NCBI GenBank assembly: GCA_916613615.1
Contig: OU744723.1
Location: 32,680,171-32,744,170 of the forward strand
Direction: 5' to 3'
Origin: Steromphala cineraria
Lineage: Eukaryota; Mollusca; Gastropoda; Trochida; Trochidae
DNA: 64,000 nt
The translations under genes were made by a program, and so were the position numbers. Each line of letters begins with the position of its first letter. Positions within the stretch are counted from its first letter, which is position 1. The notes beneath the pieces are model-generated. The model made no database searches. It was given only the letters and a program-made list of their open reading frames with translations, and had not been told where the DNA came from. This document shows positions 11,535-23,736 of the stretch, piece after piece.

Positions 11535-14500
11535 CGAGATTGTTGGCTAGAATGGGAGATGCCTTCTTGGATTCAATCGCAGTAAGATGAGCAATCAAGA
11601 TGGTTATACATGTACAGATATTCTACCAGTAAACAGTCATTATTTCAACCATGATAACTCGACGTGCAATATGATATACAATACCTTACTTACTTTCCAT
11701 TCAAGTTGATGCCACTAACAGCCTTCGAGGAATGTCCGGCTTGTGATAAGTCTTGCTCCGGTTTTCTAGTTTATCTTACCTTGGGAGGTAAATTGGAATT
11801 CGTATCAAACCATCCAAATGAAAGAACTTACCCATTTTACTTTTGAAAGTCCATAAATGAAATAATAGTTTCCTGTGCAAATTGCAAACGTTTTATTCAC
11901 CAACTGGAAATCGCTACGCAGGAGGGGGGAGAAGGCAGTTTTTGTACAATCACTTAACTGGACCTCGGAAAACATGAAACCTTTCTATCCAGACGATTTT
12001 ATAGTGAATCGAATATTTGTAAATGTAGTCACTTATCGAATACCCGAATCAGGACGCCGGTGTTTCAAACCACGTTTGTATCTCTGATACATATTTGATT
12101 GCTAAAAAGAATGTCAAATAAGAAATGTTGCAAATGGCAGTCATGCAATCTACAGACGTCAATCTGTGGACTGAAGAACACTGGCTCAATGTATTTATAG
12201 ATGTATTTGTTTGGGCTTTCTCTACAAACATGCAGAGTTCAGGCATTCAACCATTGATTTAATATTTCAACAATCAGTTCTTCTAAACTTGACTTGTGCG
12301 TTTCTATTTTGGATAGTTCATGAAACAAACTCTTGCGTCATGTGTTGCAATTGGAAAGCCGCAGCACAAGTCATTGCTTCAAGTTTCACGTATGGAATCA
12401 ATATATATGTTAGAGATATCAATTATTTATTTGTTGATCTCAACATCTGTAATTTATCTAAATCACAAAAAGCAGTCGTTTTGCATCTTCTTAATTTACT
12501 TGTAACGCTTAGCAATGTGCTCTTATTACTGTGTACAGTTTTCAGTATATCATATTAATGATCAAATTGTAAAACATAAACAACGCAAAGTCAGAAAAGT
12601 TCAGAAACCAACGTTTTTACTACAAATTTAACAACCAAAATCATAACCAAACTTCAAGTATAAATTCAAACAATGAATATAAAATAGTTTTCCGAAAATC
12701 AACATTTTATTACAAAATGACATTTTTGCGCCCCTGAGCTTTTGTATTGATATGAATTCCTGTTATAGAGCTGTGAACCTTAATTGTGTTCACTTTGTGG
12801 TGTATCTGTGTGGTGTAACAATTTATTTCTTGATTTTTCTGTTAAACAGACATAGTTGGTTGAATTGATTCTTGAAATTATCCCCCTTTGAATATATTGT
12901 TAATTCATGTCAAAAAGATAAGTTATGATCTGAAAATAAGTTACGATCTAAAAAATATCGTTATATATTCTATTCACGGGGAAATGATACCAGAACACTC
13001 TCAATTGGCAATTTTGCACATTGAATACACAAAGATATATTATTGGTATAAGGGACCGATTTGAATAGTCTACAGCCTGCAAGTTGGTATATTGTATTTC
13101 TAAATCCCTGCAATTCTGTCTGATCTATCATTTGATATCACAAAAACTTTAACAATATTTAATCCAGGAAAACAAGGGAATGATATTTTTCACCATACTC
13201 TTTACACTTTAGCTCAATTGGACTGGTAGGTCCCTTCTATTTCCAGGGTCAATCATTGTCATGCTAATAATGAACATAGTAGCATCTCAAGATACAATTA
13301 CTCATTAAAATCATTTGTAAGAACAATGATCATTTTTGTTTTCGAAAACGAGATTGATGGCAAACTCATTAGATTTACTCCGAGCTCGAATCGTTATGCA
13401 CAACAATTTGGCTCAGAATATTGGTACCCGTGATTTGTGATTATCATACTAAACAATGATTTTTTAATTTTTTTTTGTTATAACATAATATTTCGGAAAC
13501 ATATTAAGTCGCTATACAAACTTGAAATATCTTATGTAAATATTCGTTATGCAAAAAAATTTGGCACCAAAATAAAACAAGTCACTGTTACTCAAGGCAT
13601 TTTTATGGCACCAGCGACACACGGAGCTATCAACAAGGATTGATATTTTGCAGCGCCGATTATGTTATTTGGAATCAGGGTTCCTCGCTGATGTATCAAT
13701 GCGTTACCTGTGTAAGTACAAGTAAAATCCAATGGCTGCATTTTGTAAAACAGGTCTTAGACAACTGTACGTGGTGTATCTTAAGTATTTATGAAGCTGT
13801 CCGTCTGTATGCTCAACACCTTTGGTTGCCTCAACTGAAGAAAACATAAGAGATAACAAGTTTTTTCGAAATTGAGGAGCCATTATCTTCAAAGCTCTGA
13901 AGAAAACTGTTTATAAGACTAAACAAACGAAAAATATATCCTATTTCAAAACGGTACATAAAAACAAACATGAAAACTGACAATCAATTACCAATTGAGA
14001 CAGGTAGATGTTTAAGCAACCCACCTGACGACAGAACATTTACATTTTGTGACTCAATATTGTCATAGACGCATTTTATTATCTTATTCGTTTCTCCAAC
14101 ATCGTTATCGATTTTTGAAAGCGAACTATTTGAACTTTCTAAATATGTCCATCCAGAATGTATATTTTTTATCTATAAGAAAAATATATTAAAAACATTT
14201 CAAAATTTGTTAATCAAATATTAAACTCAGTTATAAATGAATTGTTATTTTGTCAACAAGTTGTAGTCTTGTTTATATGTAAAATGTAAATATGTTTATC
14301 TCATGTGTCGCTGTTGTCTGTTTTCAGAGAATAAAGCGTTTCAGAGTTTTAAGAAAAATGCTCAAATGAGGAATACTTCCAGATCAATGATAATTGATTT
14401 ATCTTAATTTAAATGAGAGTTATTGATTTACCATTAAAAAGGTTGCATTTGGATGTTTATCTAATGTAGCTGTGAATACATAGACATGTTTATCCCAATG

Positions 14501-14586
14501 CTGATCAGTAACATACATAAGGATCGATGTAGTTAAGGTTACAAGGCAGTGCAAACGAGCAGTTCGTAAGAACAAATTTGCATTTT
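11535..14586. other. no confident feature
   Basis: AT-rich sequence. An open frame at 11664-11846 includes ECPACDKSCSG and continues in another frame to 12087. The Cys-x2-Cys pair is slightly reminiscent of zinc-binding segments of transposase-like proteins, but I cannot support an assignment. Open frames at 12211-12558 and 13437-13849 show no motif. Confidence 0.4.
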
Positions 14587-16788
14587 GAAAAACAAGAGCG
14601 AATCTCTCAGTACAGTTCTCTGCTCACGAGATCAGAAATATAACATTATTCTTCATTTTGGTCACTTTCCATGTCTTTGTGGTCAGAGAAGTTCTGTTGG
14701 AATGCCAAGTGACCAATCGGCAGGTTTTGATAGAGAATTATGCTGGAATAACAGATGAATTCCTAATATGGAAAGGTTTCCTTGACTTAAGGATGGATTG
14801 CTTCAGGAAATGTTTCTATAATTTAGGATGTATCACTAACCAGTACAATGAAAGCAGTAAAGCATGTCGGGTGTATGCAGCTGATATTGACACATTGAGA
14901 AACTGGGAGGCAGAATCAGAAGTTGGTCACGTGACCTACCAGATACAGGGGAGAGGTGAGCGTCACAATATGGAATGGAAGGAAAAAGAGGAATAATTAA
15001 CATTGTTGTTTGGAGAGAGTATATTTGAATGTGGTTGTTTGTAATAACACTGTCATATGTGCGGTTGTTGATTTTGAAGGGCATATTTTAAGGTTGGTTG
15101 ATGGTGTGGCTGATGAACTCGTTATGAGATGTTAATTATAATGTAGGAATAAGCCTCGACGGAAAAAGATGTTTGAAGTAGTTGGTGTTATAGGAAATAT
15201 ATAATGATATAGAGTAATTTGTAAAGGTGTAGGAAAGGGTAGATAAAAGTAATTAGTTTTAATAATCATGTGAGCGGTTGTTGATTTTGAAAGGGCATAT
15301 TTTGGGTTGGTTGATGGTTGATGAAATCGTTGTGAGATTTTGACTATAATGTAGGAATAAGCCTCGACAGTAAAAAGGTAGTTGGTGATATTCGAATTTT
15401 TATTATTGATATTGGAAACATTTGTAAAGTTGTAGGAAAGGGTAGATGAAGGTAATTAGTTTTGGTAGGTTGTTATTGCTGATATAATTGGTTAGGAAGG
15501 TATATATAAAACAGCTAGCGTGATAAGAAATGTATATGAAATGGTTAGCGTGATAAGAAATGTACACTGAATTGTTAGCGTTATAGGAATGTATAAGGAA
15601 TGGTTGGAATGGTCAGGAATGTTTATGGAATGCTGAGAATCGCTAGAAATGTACAAGGAATGGTGAGCCTGGTTTGGAATGTTTGTTGAATGGTGAGCGT
15701 GGTTATGAATATTTAATGAATAATGAGCGTGGTTAAGAAGATATATGGAATGGTTTTCGCAATCAGGTGTATTAAATAGTGAGTGGGATATGATTACAAG
15801 ATAACTTACAGGATTTATTTTTCATTTTCTTCATTCAGGTGGTTTTGGAGAAGAATGCGAAATTAATGAGGAATGTCTCTTTCCGAACTCCGAGTGCAGA
15901 CAGTCTACATGTGGCTGTATCATAGGCTACAGCTTCAACCCCATCAAACACGCCTGTACACATGGTAATATCAATAGATATGTTACAATATCCATTCGAT
16001 ACTCTTTCATTCTGAAAAAACATAAGGTGATAAAAAGGAAAACAGCATGTATTTTAATTCATTTGTTTAATTTTGAAACATCTCAAGCAACTTACACTTC
16101 CAAAAATAATAGGTAATTGTTGGTACGTATAGGATGTTGTTAAAGTTTTGGGATAATTTTATGGGGTTGTGACTTGTTAATATCTCATAGTTCATATATA
16201 TTGTACAAATGTATGTTGACATAGACGCATTTTCTTCCATAGATTATCATCTTGTTATTTAACCTGATATTCTGCAATGACAGAATAAGATGCACATTTT
16301 TGTGCATGGACTGTATGTGGTCATTTTAGTGAAAACATCTTCAAATCATATGAAACACGGGAAAGAATGAACTTTCATTTTAAAAAAAAACTAAGTAGTA
16401 ATTAAGGATTCCATTGTAAATATTGGTGTTTTTTGTGATGTAGGTTTACCTATTGAAGGTATGTATGTATGATGTTTTAGACGAATTATTAATATTAAGT
16501 TTGTTAGGCACATCTTGCAATTTGTTTCACTTTTCAGGTTGCACATCATACAGCAATTCCTATTCAACATTTCCTGGGTTGAGAGTTGATTATCCTAATT
16601 TGATTTCGCATACGTTTAATTCTTTGGAAGATTGTCAGAAGAGCTGTTCCACAACAACCGATTGCACAACCTTTGACTATTTGACAGATTGAAGTTGTTA
16701 CATCAAATCTGGCGGGGCTTTGGATGATCTCGATCTTATACGTTCACGAACACACGTAACACACGGCGTCCGAAATTGCTATAATTAA
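14587..16788 (+). pseudogene. secreted PAN/apple + EB-like domain protein, last exon with premature stop
   Basis: Four exons join in one frame, all with phase-1 introns: up to 14955 (donor GTGAGC), 15839-15964, a 15-nt micro-exon 16444-16458 (donor GTATGT), and 16538 onward. Exon 1 encodes a hydrophobic stretch like a signal peptide (near ITLFFILVTFHVFVV) and then a Cys-rich PAN/apple-like domain with CFRKCFYNLGC. Exon 2 encodes a compact 42-residue Cys-rich module resembling EB or EGF modules. Exon 4 starts a second PAN-like domain (GCTSYSNSY...). A TGA at 16690-16692 cuts it off; reading on in the same frame gives 31 more residues ending VRNCYN and TAA at 16786. I find no in-frame ATG in exon 1, so the start is missing, altered or on another exon. 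Extracellular binding is typical of PAN domains; the ligand is unknown. The stop suggests a decaying gene, but an expressed shorter form is possible. Confidence 0.6.
15490..15770 (+). repeat. degenerate minisatellite in PAN gene intron 1
   Basis: About eight drifting copies of a unit of roughly 32-36 bp containing GAATGGTGAGCGTGGTTA and GAATGTATAAGGAATGG. The strand is almost free of C. It lies wholly between exons 1 and 2 of the PAN gene and resembles the run at 9800-10230. Confidence 0.6.
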
Positions 16789-19684
16789 AAACGTTAACAT
16801 GAGTTTTTCCTCTGTGTATGAAGTTTTAAAAGTTTTAAAATGTAAGATATTTTGATATATTTGAGAGAAAATGATTGATTAACAAAGGAATTATCAGTAC
16901 AACATTGAAGCACTGTAATCAAATTTGTTCAGCAAGTGTAGGCTATCATTGACTGTAGGCCAAGCTCATTAGAAAATGATTCATGATATGGGCTGTCATG
17001 CATTGACATTAATTATTCATAATATTATGAGAGACACAGTAGGAACTATATATAGATTATCAATTTTACCTTTCTGTTCATTGGCTAAAAGTAATTTACT
17101 GAGCTACCTTAATGCTCCATTCATACAGCATTTGTTTTCTTGTGTGATTATCTCATAGAACGGTAAGAACTTACGAGGTTATCAAACTCATTTGGAAATG
17201 TTAAATGGTATCCATCTAATCTACACAGAAATGTATATCTTTTTTTTACTTTCTGTAAAGATCATATTGTCATAGACTCCCAGTTGAAGTGGGAAGATGG
17301 CATAATGTTGATTACAAATATTTTATGTACATGTACTTGAGTGAAATGAGGTTCTGTTCTGTTCTTTTAGATTTTATTCTATACTATTATATCTATACTA
17401 TTTTATACTCACAGAGGTAAATCAAGTATAAGATGCTTACCTATGTTATTGATAATAAAGAGTCAGTTATTTCTTTATACTTTGGACAACTAGAAAATAC
17501 ATTTTGAAAACTCTTGGCTGTTTTCTTTTTTATATTATATGTCAATTTTATCAAAACATTTTAGCGAAAGGGATTACTTTCTTTCAGGGATTGCGTATAT
17601 GTGAAATAAAATAGAAATATCTTACTACCACAAGAACAACTGTCTACAATCACAGATGGGACCATGAAGACTAATCTCAATAGGACATATTTATGCATCA
17701 CCAATGTATAATATATATATCTATGCATTCAATATAAGCCACCCGTTCACTTCCTTACAATGGAGTGGTTGGTTTGGTGTTTTAGTAACACAGAGGGCTA
17801 TCCACTCCTGTTTTAGATAACATACCTATTGTAGGGTCACCTGAACTGGATAGTTGGATCAATAAAAGTCAGCCTGAATCATTTTTATAAGGTGGCAATA
17901 CTAGCTCCAGACAGCAATTATCCGGTCCGTGACATCTCAAATACATATACATCGCTGTCATCTCACCGAATGGACATTATAATGTCAACATTAAATCATA
18001 GATAGACTATGAGCAAAGATTTGCAACAACTAACTTTCATTATAAATAAAATATATTCAAACCTAACCAAAAAATATACAAAGGATTCTAATAATCATTT
18101 AACTTATAGAGAACTTAAATTCCCCCTTTACATGAATAAGATTTTCCTGGAAATTCTGATTAGTGTTCTCACATGCAATATATACCAAGGCTTCCCTGAC
18201 TGCATTTGGCGATGAGTTTCACAACCGTAAACATGTCGGATCGACTCTCAATGACACGTCAAATACTTTTTAAGAAGGATAAATGAATATTCTTAGCCTT
18301 AGTTTAGCTAAAAAAATATAAAAACATGACATATCAAACCACTAAACTCAGGCCTTTGATACGAGATGACCTAACATAAAGGTTCAATCAGCGCTAACGT
18401 AATGGTTCAGTCCTCAAAATGTTGGGTTCAGTGGTCCGGAGTGTAAACAATGCGAGTTCAAGATGCAGATGGGAGAATAATATATGTGTTATTTTTCAAA
18501 AGGTGATAGTAGGTTGACATTTTTACTTTGAGAAAAAGGTCATCAATTACATCGTTGGAAAATACTTGATATTATAGCCCGAGGCAGAGGGTATTAACAA
18601 CATAATCGCTTGTGACAGTGGACGTACTTTAGATAACTGCCTTGGAAGCGAAACTGTATCAAACCTGAGGAAAGTAACCAAAGAAAGTGTGGCGGAAGAA
18701 CAACAGAGTGACGTAAAGTGCATATTTGCCAACTCCAATGATAATTGAGAACCTCGTGGCAGGACTAGAACTGTTTAAGGGAGTGTCATGTTCAAATAGA
18801 AAACCACGTCAGTTAGATCAGGTGATAATGACAGTGGACGTATCTTATATATGGAATGTAGGCGTTTATACAATACAACTACAGTTCTCTTAAATGATTC
18901 ATAATAAAGAATTTTATAACAGCTAATATATTTTGAAACAGACTGATTACTTTGATCTTCAGCCAACACATGTAAAGTAGAACCCTACTTCGAGTGACAA
19001 TCAACGAGTGGCAGATTTATGTTGAGGCCATATATGCTACTTATAGACACACTGAATATAGGAGGAAAACAGGGGGTCATAAACCATTGCATTATTTAAA
19101 GGAAGCTTAACAACGAGGTGAGGTGTATTCGTCATATTGCACATTTCCTTCTCGAAGCAGGACCTATCTTTGAACAGGTAAACCAGTAGTATTTCATGTT
19201 CTAACATCATGTAACTTTTAAGTTTTAACTATTAACATAGCTAAATTTTGTGTTAACTGATACTATAGCTTTCAACATTTATGTTCAGCGTTTTCTACAT
19301 GTATGTACTGTTTATTTTGCCTTCTTTATCTATTAATTTGCACACGCTACTATATTTATCTTACTTATCAGAAAATTGCCTGCAACTTCACAAATCCTTC
19401 AAAATCAACTGTCATATCAAGCTATATATAAAATATACATATGGAAAAAAGTTAAGCACCCCCTAAATTCGAAAACTAAACAATGATGCTATGGCAAAGT
19501 TATGGTACCGTGAATAAATTTATGACTCTTTACCATAAAAATGTTTATTTTGTAAAAATTTCTTCAAAGAAAGTTCGTCCATGTAGACATTTTATGGAAT
19601 TACGATTGAATTTATAATGGTACTGAAATTTCACCCAAAATAAGTATGGCTGTAGTGCCTTTACTATACAATAGACAATGGGTT
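16789..19684. other. no recognisable feature
   Basis: AT-rich intergenic sequence downstream of the PAN gene. Short open frames (for example 16976-17158, 18009-18215 and 18547-18738 on the minus strand) have no motif. A short block GACAGTGGACGTA recurs at 18616 and 18831. Confidence 0.5.
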
Positions 19685-19966
19685 TCAGGCATCAAAAATA
19701 ACATTTGTGTTACCAACTTGACTTCCAAACATCAAATCATCTCTTCTCTTATAAAATAAGGAAGTAACTGGTCGTTGAAATGGCAAGATTGAAATACCAA
19801 GTAGTTCACCAAGTCTGGGTCTGAAGGAAACATTGGGGAAGTTATTGTGATCGCCACTAAACTGAGACTTTTCAATATGGTAAGTATCCTCACCTCCCAT
19901 AACAGATAATTTCTCCTTATAACAAACAAAAGCCTTCTTGTCTAGTGTTTCTGAGTATCTCTCCAT
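19685..19966 (-). pseudogene. relic exon of an uncharacterised mollusc protein family
   Basis: The minus frame holds GGEDTYHIEKSQFSGDHNNF, then switches frame to DLVNYLVFQSCHFNDQ. From memory this order (a G-x-DPY-like start, a short acidic linker, then D-I/L-V-N-YLVF) is the N-terminal segment of a protein family expanded in molluscs, often linked to SWIM-finger or YqaJ-like nucleases. The frame change within about 30 residues shows it is broken. The assignment rests on memory of the motif and needs a profile search. Confidence 0.4.
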
Positions 19967-20004
19967 GATACCAAAATCGATGTTTACATTAATTCAGCCC
20001 TTTA

Positions 20005-20492
20005 GTGTTGCAAAGCCTTACAAAAAGGTCGCCGGTAATGCATTGTGGGATATTTCAGTGAAAAGGACGAAGCCTTCTTTAGTAGAGGATCTAGTCCTGC
20101 TGTCAACATTTCTTGGTCGCCAACACGGCAGTAAGGTGTGTCGTTGAAGTTTAATTATTTGTAACCTTAATTTCATTTAAAATGAATCGGCCATAGTTAT
20201 TGGTAAACATAGATAAGCTAATGTAAAAGTGGTCAGTTTCTACCTTCGGTTTGGGATCTGTCAGGAAAATGACATACTTCACCGAGTGAATTATTTAATC
20301 AAATATTTTCGATGTGGACTAATCTTGGCACCCACTCTACCCACAATGTCACTCATATATTATACCAGAGATAACGTGAGTAACCCGGCTCGCAATGTGT
20401 ACATAGCAACCACTTGAGGGTCTATAAGAGAGTTCTGTGTGCACACTCGATTGACAGACTGCCATAAAGCTATGAATCAAATTATTTAGTGT
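20005..20492 (+). pseudogene. copy of the TRIM 5' exon and first-intron start (no coding part follows)
   Basis: This stretch matches about 37045-37524, just upstream of the intact TRIM gene. Shared blocks in order: TGCTGTCAACAT, GTGGTCAGTTTCTAC, TTCGGTT, GGACT-ATCTTG, CACTCTACCC, CAATGTCACTCATAT, AACGTGAGT, GGGTCTATA, CACTC and ACAGACTGCC-TAAAGCTATGA. The counterpart at 37.1 kb looks like a 5' non-coding exon with a GTGAGT donor, so this should be the 5' end of another TRIM copy. No RING or propeller sequence is found between here and the matching 3' flank at 23.54 kb. Confidence 0.7.
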
Positions 20493-21668
20493 TAGAGATT
20501 TATTTCTCAAACAGAAACTCAAGTGACAAGTCTTGAAGCGAGACTGACAGCCAATAGCACAGCGACATTCATGGGGAGATAACCATGTAGTTGGCACAGG
20601 TATAAAGATAATTGTTGGGTTACAGTATTTAAATATCTATTACATAGTTCTTAAGTACAAGAAGAGGCAGTTGAACATGCGGATACTGCATTGTTTATGT
20701 TCACGATTGAATGTACATTGTGAATGATTAATAGACGTTCATTTCGAAAAACAAATGCATGTATGCTCATATCATTTTGTTAAAGTACATACATGTATAT
20801 TATCTGATAAGCAGAACAAAAGGAAACTTTTTCTATTCAGAGCATGAGCATAACAGTATATAAGGTAAGATAAGATTAATCTGATACATACTGCATGTAA
20901 ACTGTGTTACTGTATAAACGTCTTCGTGATTTCTGACCCACTGAAAAGCTCTTAAACAATTAACCACTTGTGTCTCATAAACATGTGTAGAAGGAAAACA
21001 CAACGACGAAACTCCCGCCACAGATTTATTCCATTTCACTTTTGACTTTTTTACATGGCATTCAACGCTACATGTACGGTGTGGCGAGGTTCAAAAACTA
21101 CAATAAAACAAATGAAAGAACCTCAGTCAAAGGTACAGAATGCTATAGTGATAGGTATATTGAACAACTTCACTGGCATCATTATTAAGTTTTTATCAAT
21201 TTACAAAACTTTTAAAGTTATAAAGTTCATTTTGGGTTAAAGTCTAGGAAACTTTAGTTGAAATATATTTAGTTCAATAACAGCTAAATTTCCTTCAAGG
21301 GACTTATTTTACACCCAATGCATAAATATACTCACACAGACAAATATTGATAGCATGATCATTAATGCGGCATAAATGTAAAAGTCAAATTCAAATCAAT
21401 ACTCACACCTTGTGTTCTCACATGGAGCACATGTTCTATCATATCAGTATGGTGATTCTCTCAATTGAGCAAGGAAGTTGGTTTGGCCAACTGTCAACAT
21501 GCATGCATGAAATGTTCATGGTCACATGACTTCTTATTTGTCAATAATGCCATGTGCTTTTGTTTTGATCAACAAACAGTTATTGTTTTGACAACAAAAT
21601 TAACTGATGTGATTATCATATTATAGAATCAGGTTTGTTATATTGATGATGATGAAAGAAAAACGTAA
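20493..21668. other. no recognisable feature
   Basis: AT-rich sequence between the TRIM-like 5' copy and the Tc1-like element. I looked for remains of TRIM coding exons and saw none. Confidence 0.5.
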
Positions 21669-23031
21669 ATATACTGAAAGGCAAAAGAAACGTCGTAATG
21701 AACTGTGATAACAACTGGTTAAATACAAAACGTTATAGCAATTCCAAAACAATGACTTGGACGTATCTCCTGCTCATGGTGTCAATGAGCAGATTCACAA
21801 AGGACAAAGGAATTTGAGCACATATCCTCAGGAATGCTGTGCGGAGTTGGTCTGCAGTTTTCGGCATTGGGCAAGGTTGTTGAGGCATCTTTAGATTTCA
21901 TCCCATAAATGCTCAACTGGTTTGAGATCCGGGCTCAGGGCTGGCCAAGGCATGAAATCCATGTTGTGCTGCTGTAAAATGTCTCTTATCAATCTGGCGG
22001 TGCGAGCACGTGGATTATCCTGTTGAAAAGCATGACGTCGATGACATGCAAAAAAAGGCACAATTTGGTGTCTTAGGATCGGGATCAGAGGTCACACCAT
22101 TATCTCGGCCTCGACCGATATTTTGAAAGATCACGGGTCCAAAATTTTTTTATTAAGTCAAAAATCACACAATACTATAATGGTCGGCCCATTTGTGTCT
22201 CTTCATAACGCAATCATCATTGAACCGTTTGCCATTGCGTCTCTATGCCCTAGTCCTCCCGTCAGCAACTGAAATGCAATATCGACTTTCATTTGAAAAG
22301 AGAACAGTTTGCCATTGCCTCTGACGCCAGTGTTGTCGCTGTTGTGCCACTGGAGACGTTCATGGCGGTGACGTTGCGTCAACACTTGACCTCTGGCAGG
22401 ACGTCGACAATGAAGGTTTCTGGTTTGGAGCCGTCAATCACTGATTGGTATCTGATGGGTCCAAACGGTGTTCCGAGTCACAGTGTTGTGTCTGTCGCCC
22501 AAGTGAAACAGTTCTGTAGATGCTGATAAACGATATGGCGATCCTGACGTTGTGTGGTCCCTATAGGTCGACCACTACGTTGAAGGTGGTTTTCACTGTT
22601 GGTAGTGTTGAAACGTTGTCTTAACGTTCCATCGTTCTAAAAGAGCAATGAAAGTCATTAGGGATAACAGCAGCACGTTGACCGGCGTGCAGACGTCCAA
22701 TGGCTTGTAGACGTTGATCTCTGAATAACTGGTGTTTGCTGGGGATAAATGATGGAGTGTAAGTTGAGTCAGCAATTTGTACCCACACGATATGCACGTG
22801 CACTCCGTTTTCAATGCTGTGTTAGGTCGAGGTGGTCCCTGTTCAGTGAAACTGAAAAGTTTTTCAGTACACCCAAAATTTTGCACACTAATGTTGTAAT
22901 CTTCTAGTCTTCAATTCATGATCTTCTAATGTTGTTTTAAAGTATTATTTGGAAAAATATGTCACTGACACTTCCTACATAACAATTAACTAATTTCAAA
23001 ACTACGACGTTTCTTTTGCCTTTCAGTATAT
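21669..23031 (-). mobile_element. Tc1/mariner-like DNA transposon, inactive
   Basis: Perfect inverted ends lie at 21669-21697 and 23003-23031 (core ACTGAAAGGCAAAAGAAACG), next to TA, the target of this superfamily. The length of about 1.36 kb fits. The minus-strand interior decodes in broken frames to a Tc1-type transposase. The N-terminal helix-turn-helix region (IGRLHAGQRAAV) is near 22.65-22.75 kb, an LTQRHRHERLQW block near 22.36-22.39 kb, and the C-terminal WPALSPDLKPVEHLWDEI block, holding the last acidic residue of the DDE triad, near 21.89-21.95 kb. Many stops and frameshifts, and about 0.2 kb of unrecognisable sequence near 22.0-22.2 kb, show it cannot make transposase. The intact ends could still be moved by a transposase from elsewhere. 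Confidence 0.9.
21885..22800 (-). pseudogene. broken Tc1-type transposase gene
   Basis: Fragments of a Tc1 transposase appear in order on the minus strand inside the element's inverted ends. The DNA-binding half spans about 22800-22400. The catalytic half is represented by FSFQMK (a decayed form of the FSDES box) near 22.28-22.29 kb, and by the WPALSPDLKPVEHLWDEI block at about 21890-21950. Stop codons and frame changes separate every block. It is non-functional. Confidence 0.85.
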
Positions 23032-23153
23032 ATATACTTAATATGCAGTTTTGTATAAAAAATTAAAATAATAGATTTTAGTATTTTCACACTCGGCATA
23101 CACAGCATGTTTAACACACACAAAATAAAGGCTTTTACAAAACATCAATACGT

Positions 23154-23567
23154 TTGAATTTTAAACAGAAAGATAAGAAATCTATTGGATGCTTGCTAAT
23201 AACAGTACCAGCTTGTGGACAGGTCTCAGTAATATTGACCCTTGCATCTTTTCTGTCACAGTTGGGACGTAACCATGCTGATCAGACTCCCTTTGTACAA
23301 TGTGTCTCATTAACCAGTAGGTTCTCGGTACAGACTCATCTCTAATTGGACAATGTTCCCGACTCTGAGGTTACGTTTAGGGACATTCAACTTTTGAGGT
23401 TTTCGAAAGGAGAGGAGGTATTCATTCTCCCTTCGTGTCAAGAAGAGGTTTTTTCAAATATTGCAAAAATCTCCAGCGTTGGTGTATGTAGACGTCATTT
23501 TTCTGTGGAAGAATTTCTCATGGATCATGAAAGTATTGTGGAGTCTTTAATTGATGATATAATATAA
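23154..23567 (+). pseudogene. unrecognised open frame split by one stop codon
   Basis: Two open stretches in one frame (23154-23342 and 23346-23567) are separated only by TAA at 23343-23345. Together they give about 137 residues of protein-like composition. CTTTCTGTCACAG at about 23250 could be a splice acceptor opening a roughly 300-nt exon. The C-terminal part contains EEVFILPSCQEEVF and VCRRHFSVEEF. I do not recognise the family. The final codons (SLIDDII) overlap the start of the TRIM-like 3' flank (TCTTTAATTGATGAT), so the end of the frame may be fortuitous. Confidence 0.3.
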
Positions 23568-23736
23568 AAGAACAATGTAGTTGTTATATCCTTGCAAAAT
23601 GTGGTTTATTCATTTGATTAAAACAAGATTAGGTTGGAAGTAGTAAACAAACAGGTCTCACGTGACCAAATATCCCTTGCGCATATCCAACTGCAGTAAA
23701 CAGGTATATTGCTATGCTTGTCCAACAGTCAGTAAA
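23542..23736 (+). other. TRIM-like 3' flank, left part (interrupted by BEL insertion)
   Basis: TCTTTAATTGATGATAT, CCTTGCAA, AGGT(G)TCACGTGAC-AAATAT and a final CAGTAAA line up with 41182-41430 downstream of the intact TRIM gene. The similarity stops at the edge of the BEL/Pao LTR and resumes on its other side at 31709, so the retrotransposon landed inside this duplicated flank. Confidence 0.65.

Noticed and set aside
11664..12087. transposase relic based on ECPACDKSC
   Set aside because: One Cys-x2-Cys pair is too little; the neighbouring sequence matches nothing I can name.
13437..13643. relation between the frame ends INKD at 13643 and 47316
   Set aside because: Only about 20 nt are shared (GAG-TATCAACAAGGATTGA); too short to separate from chance or a minor repeat.
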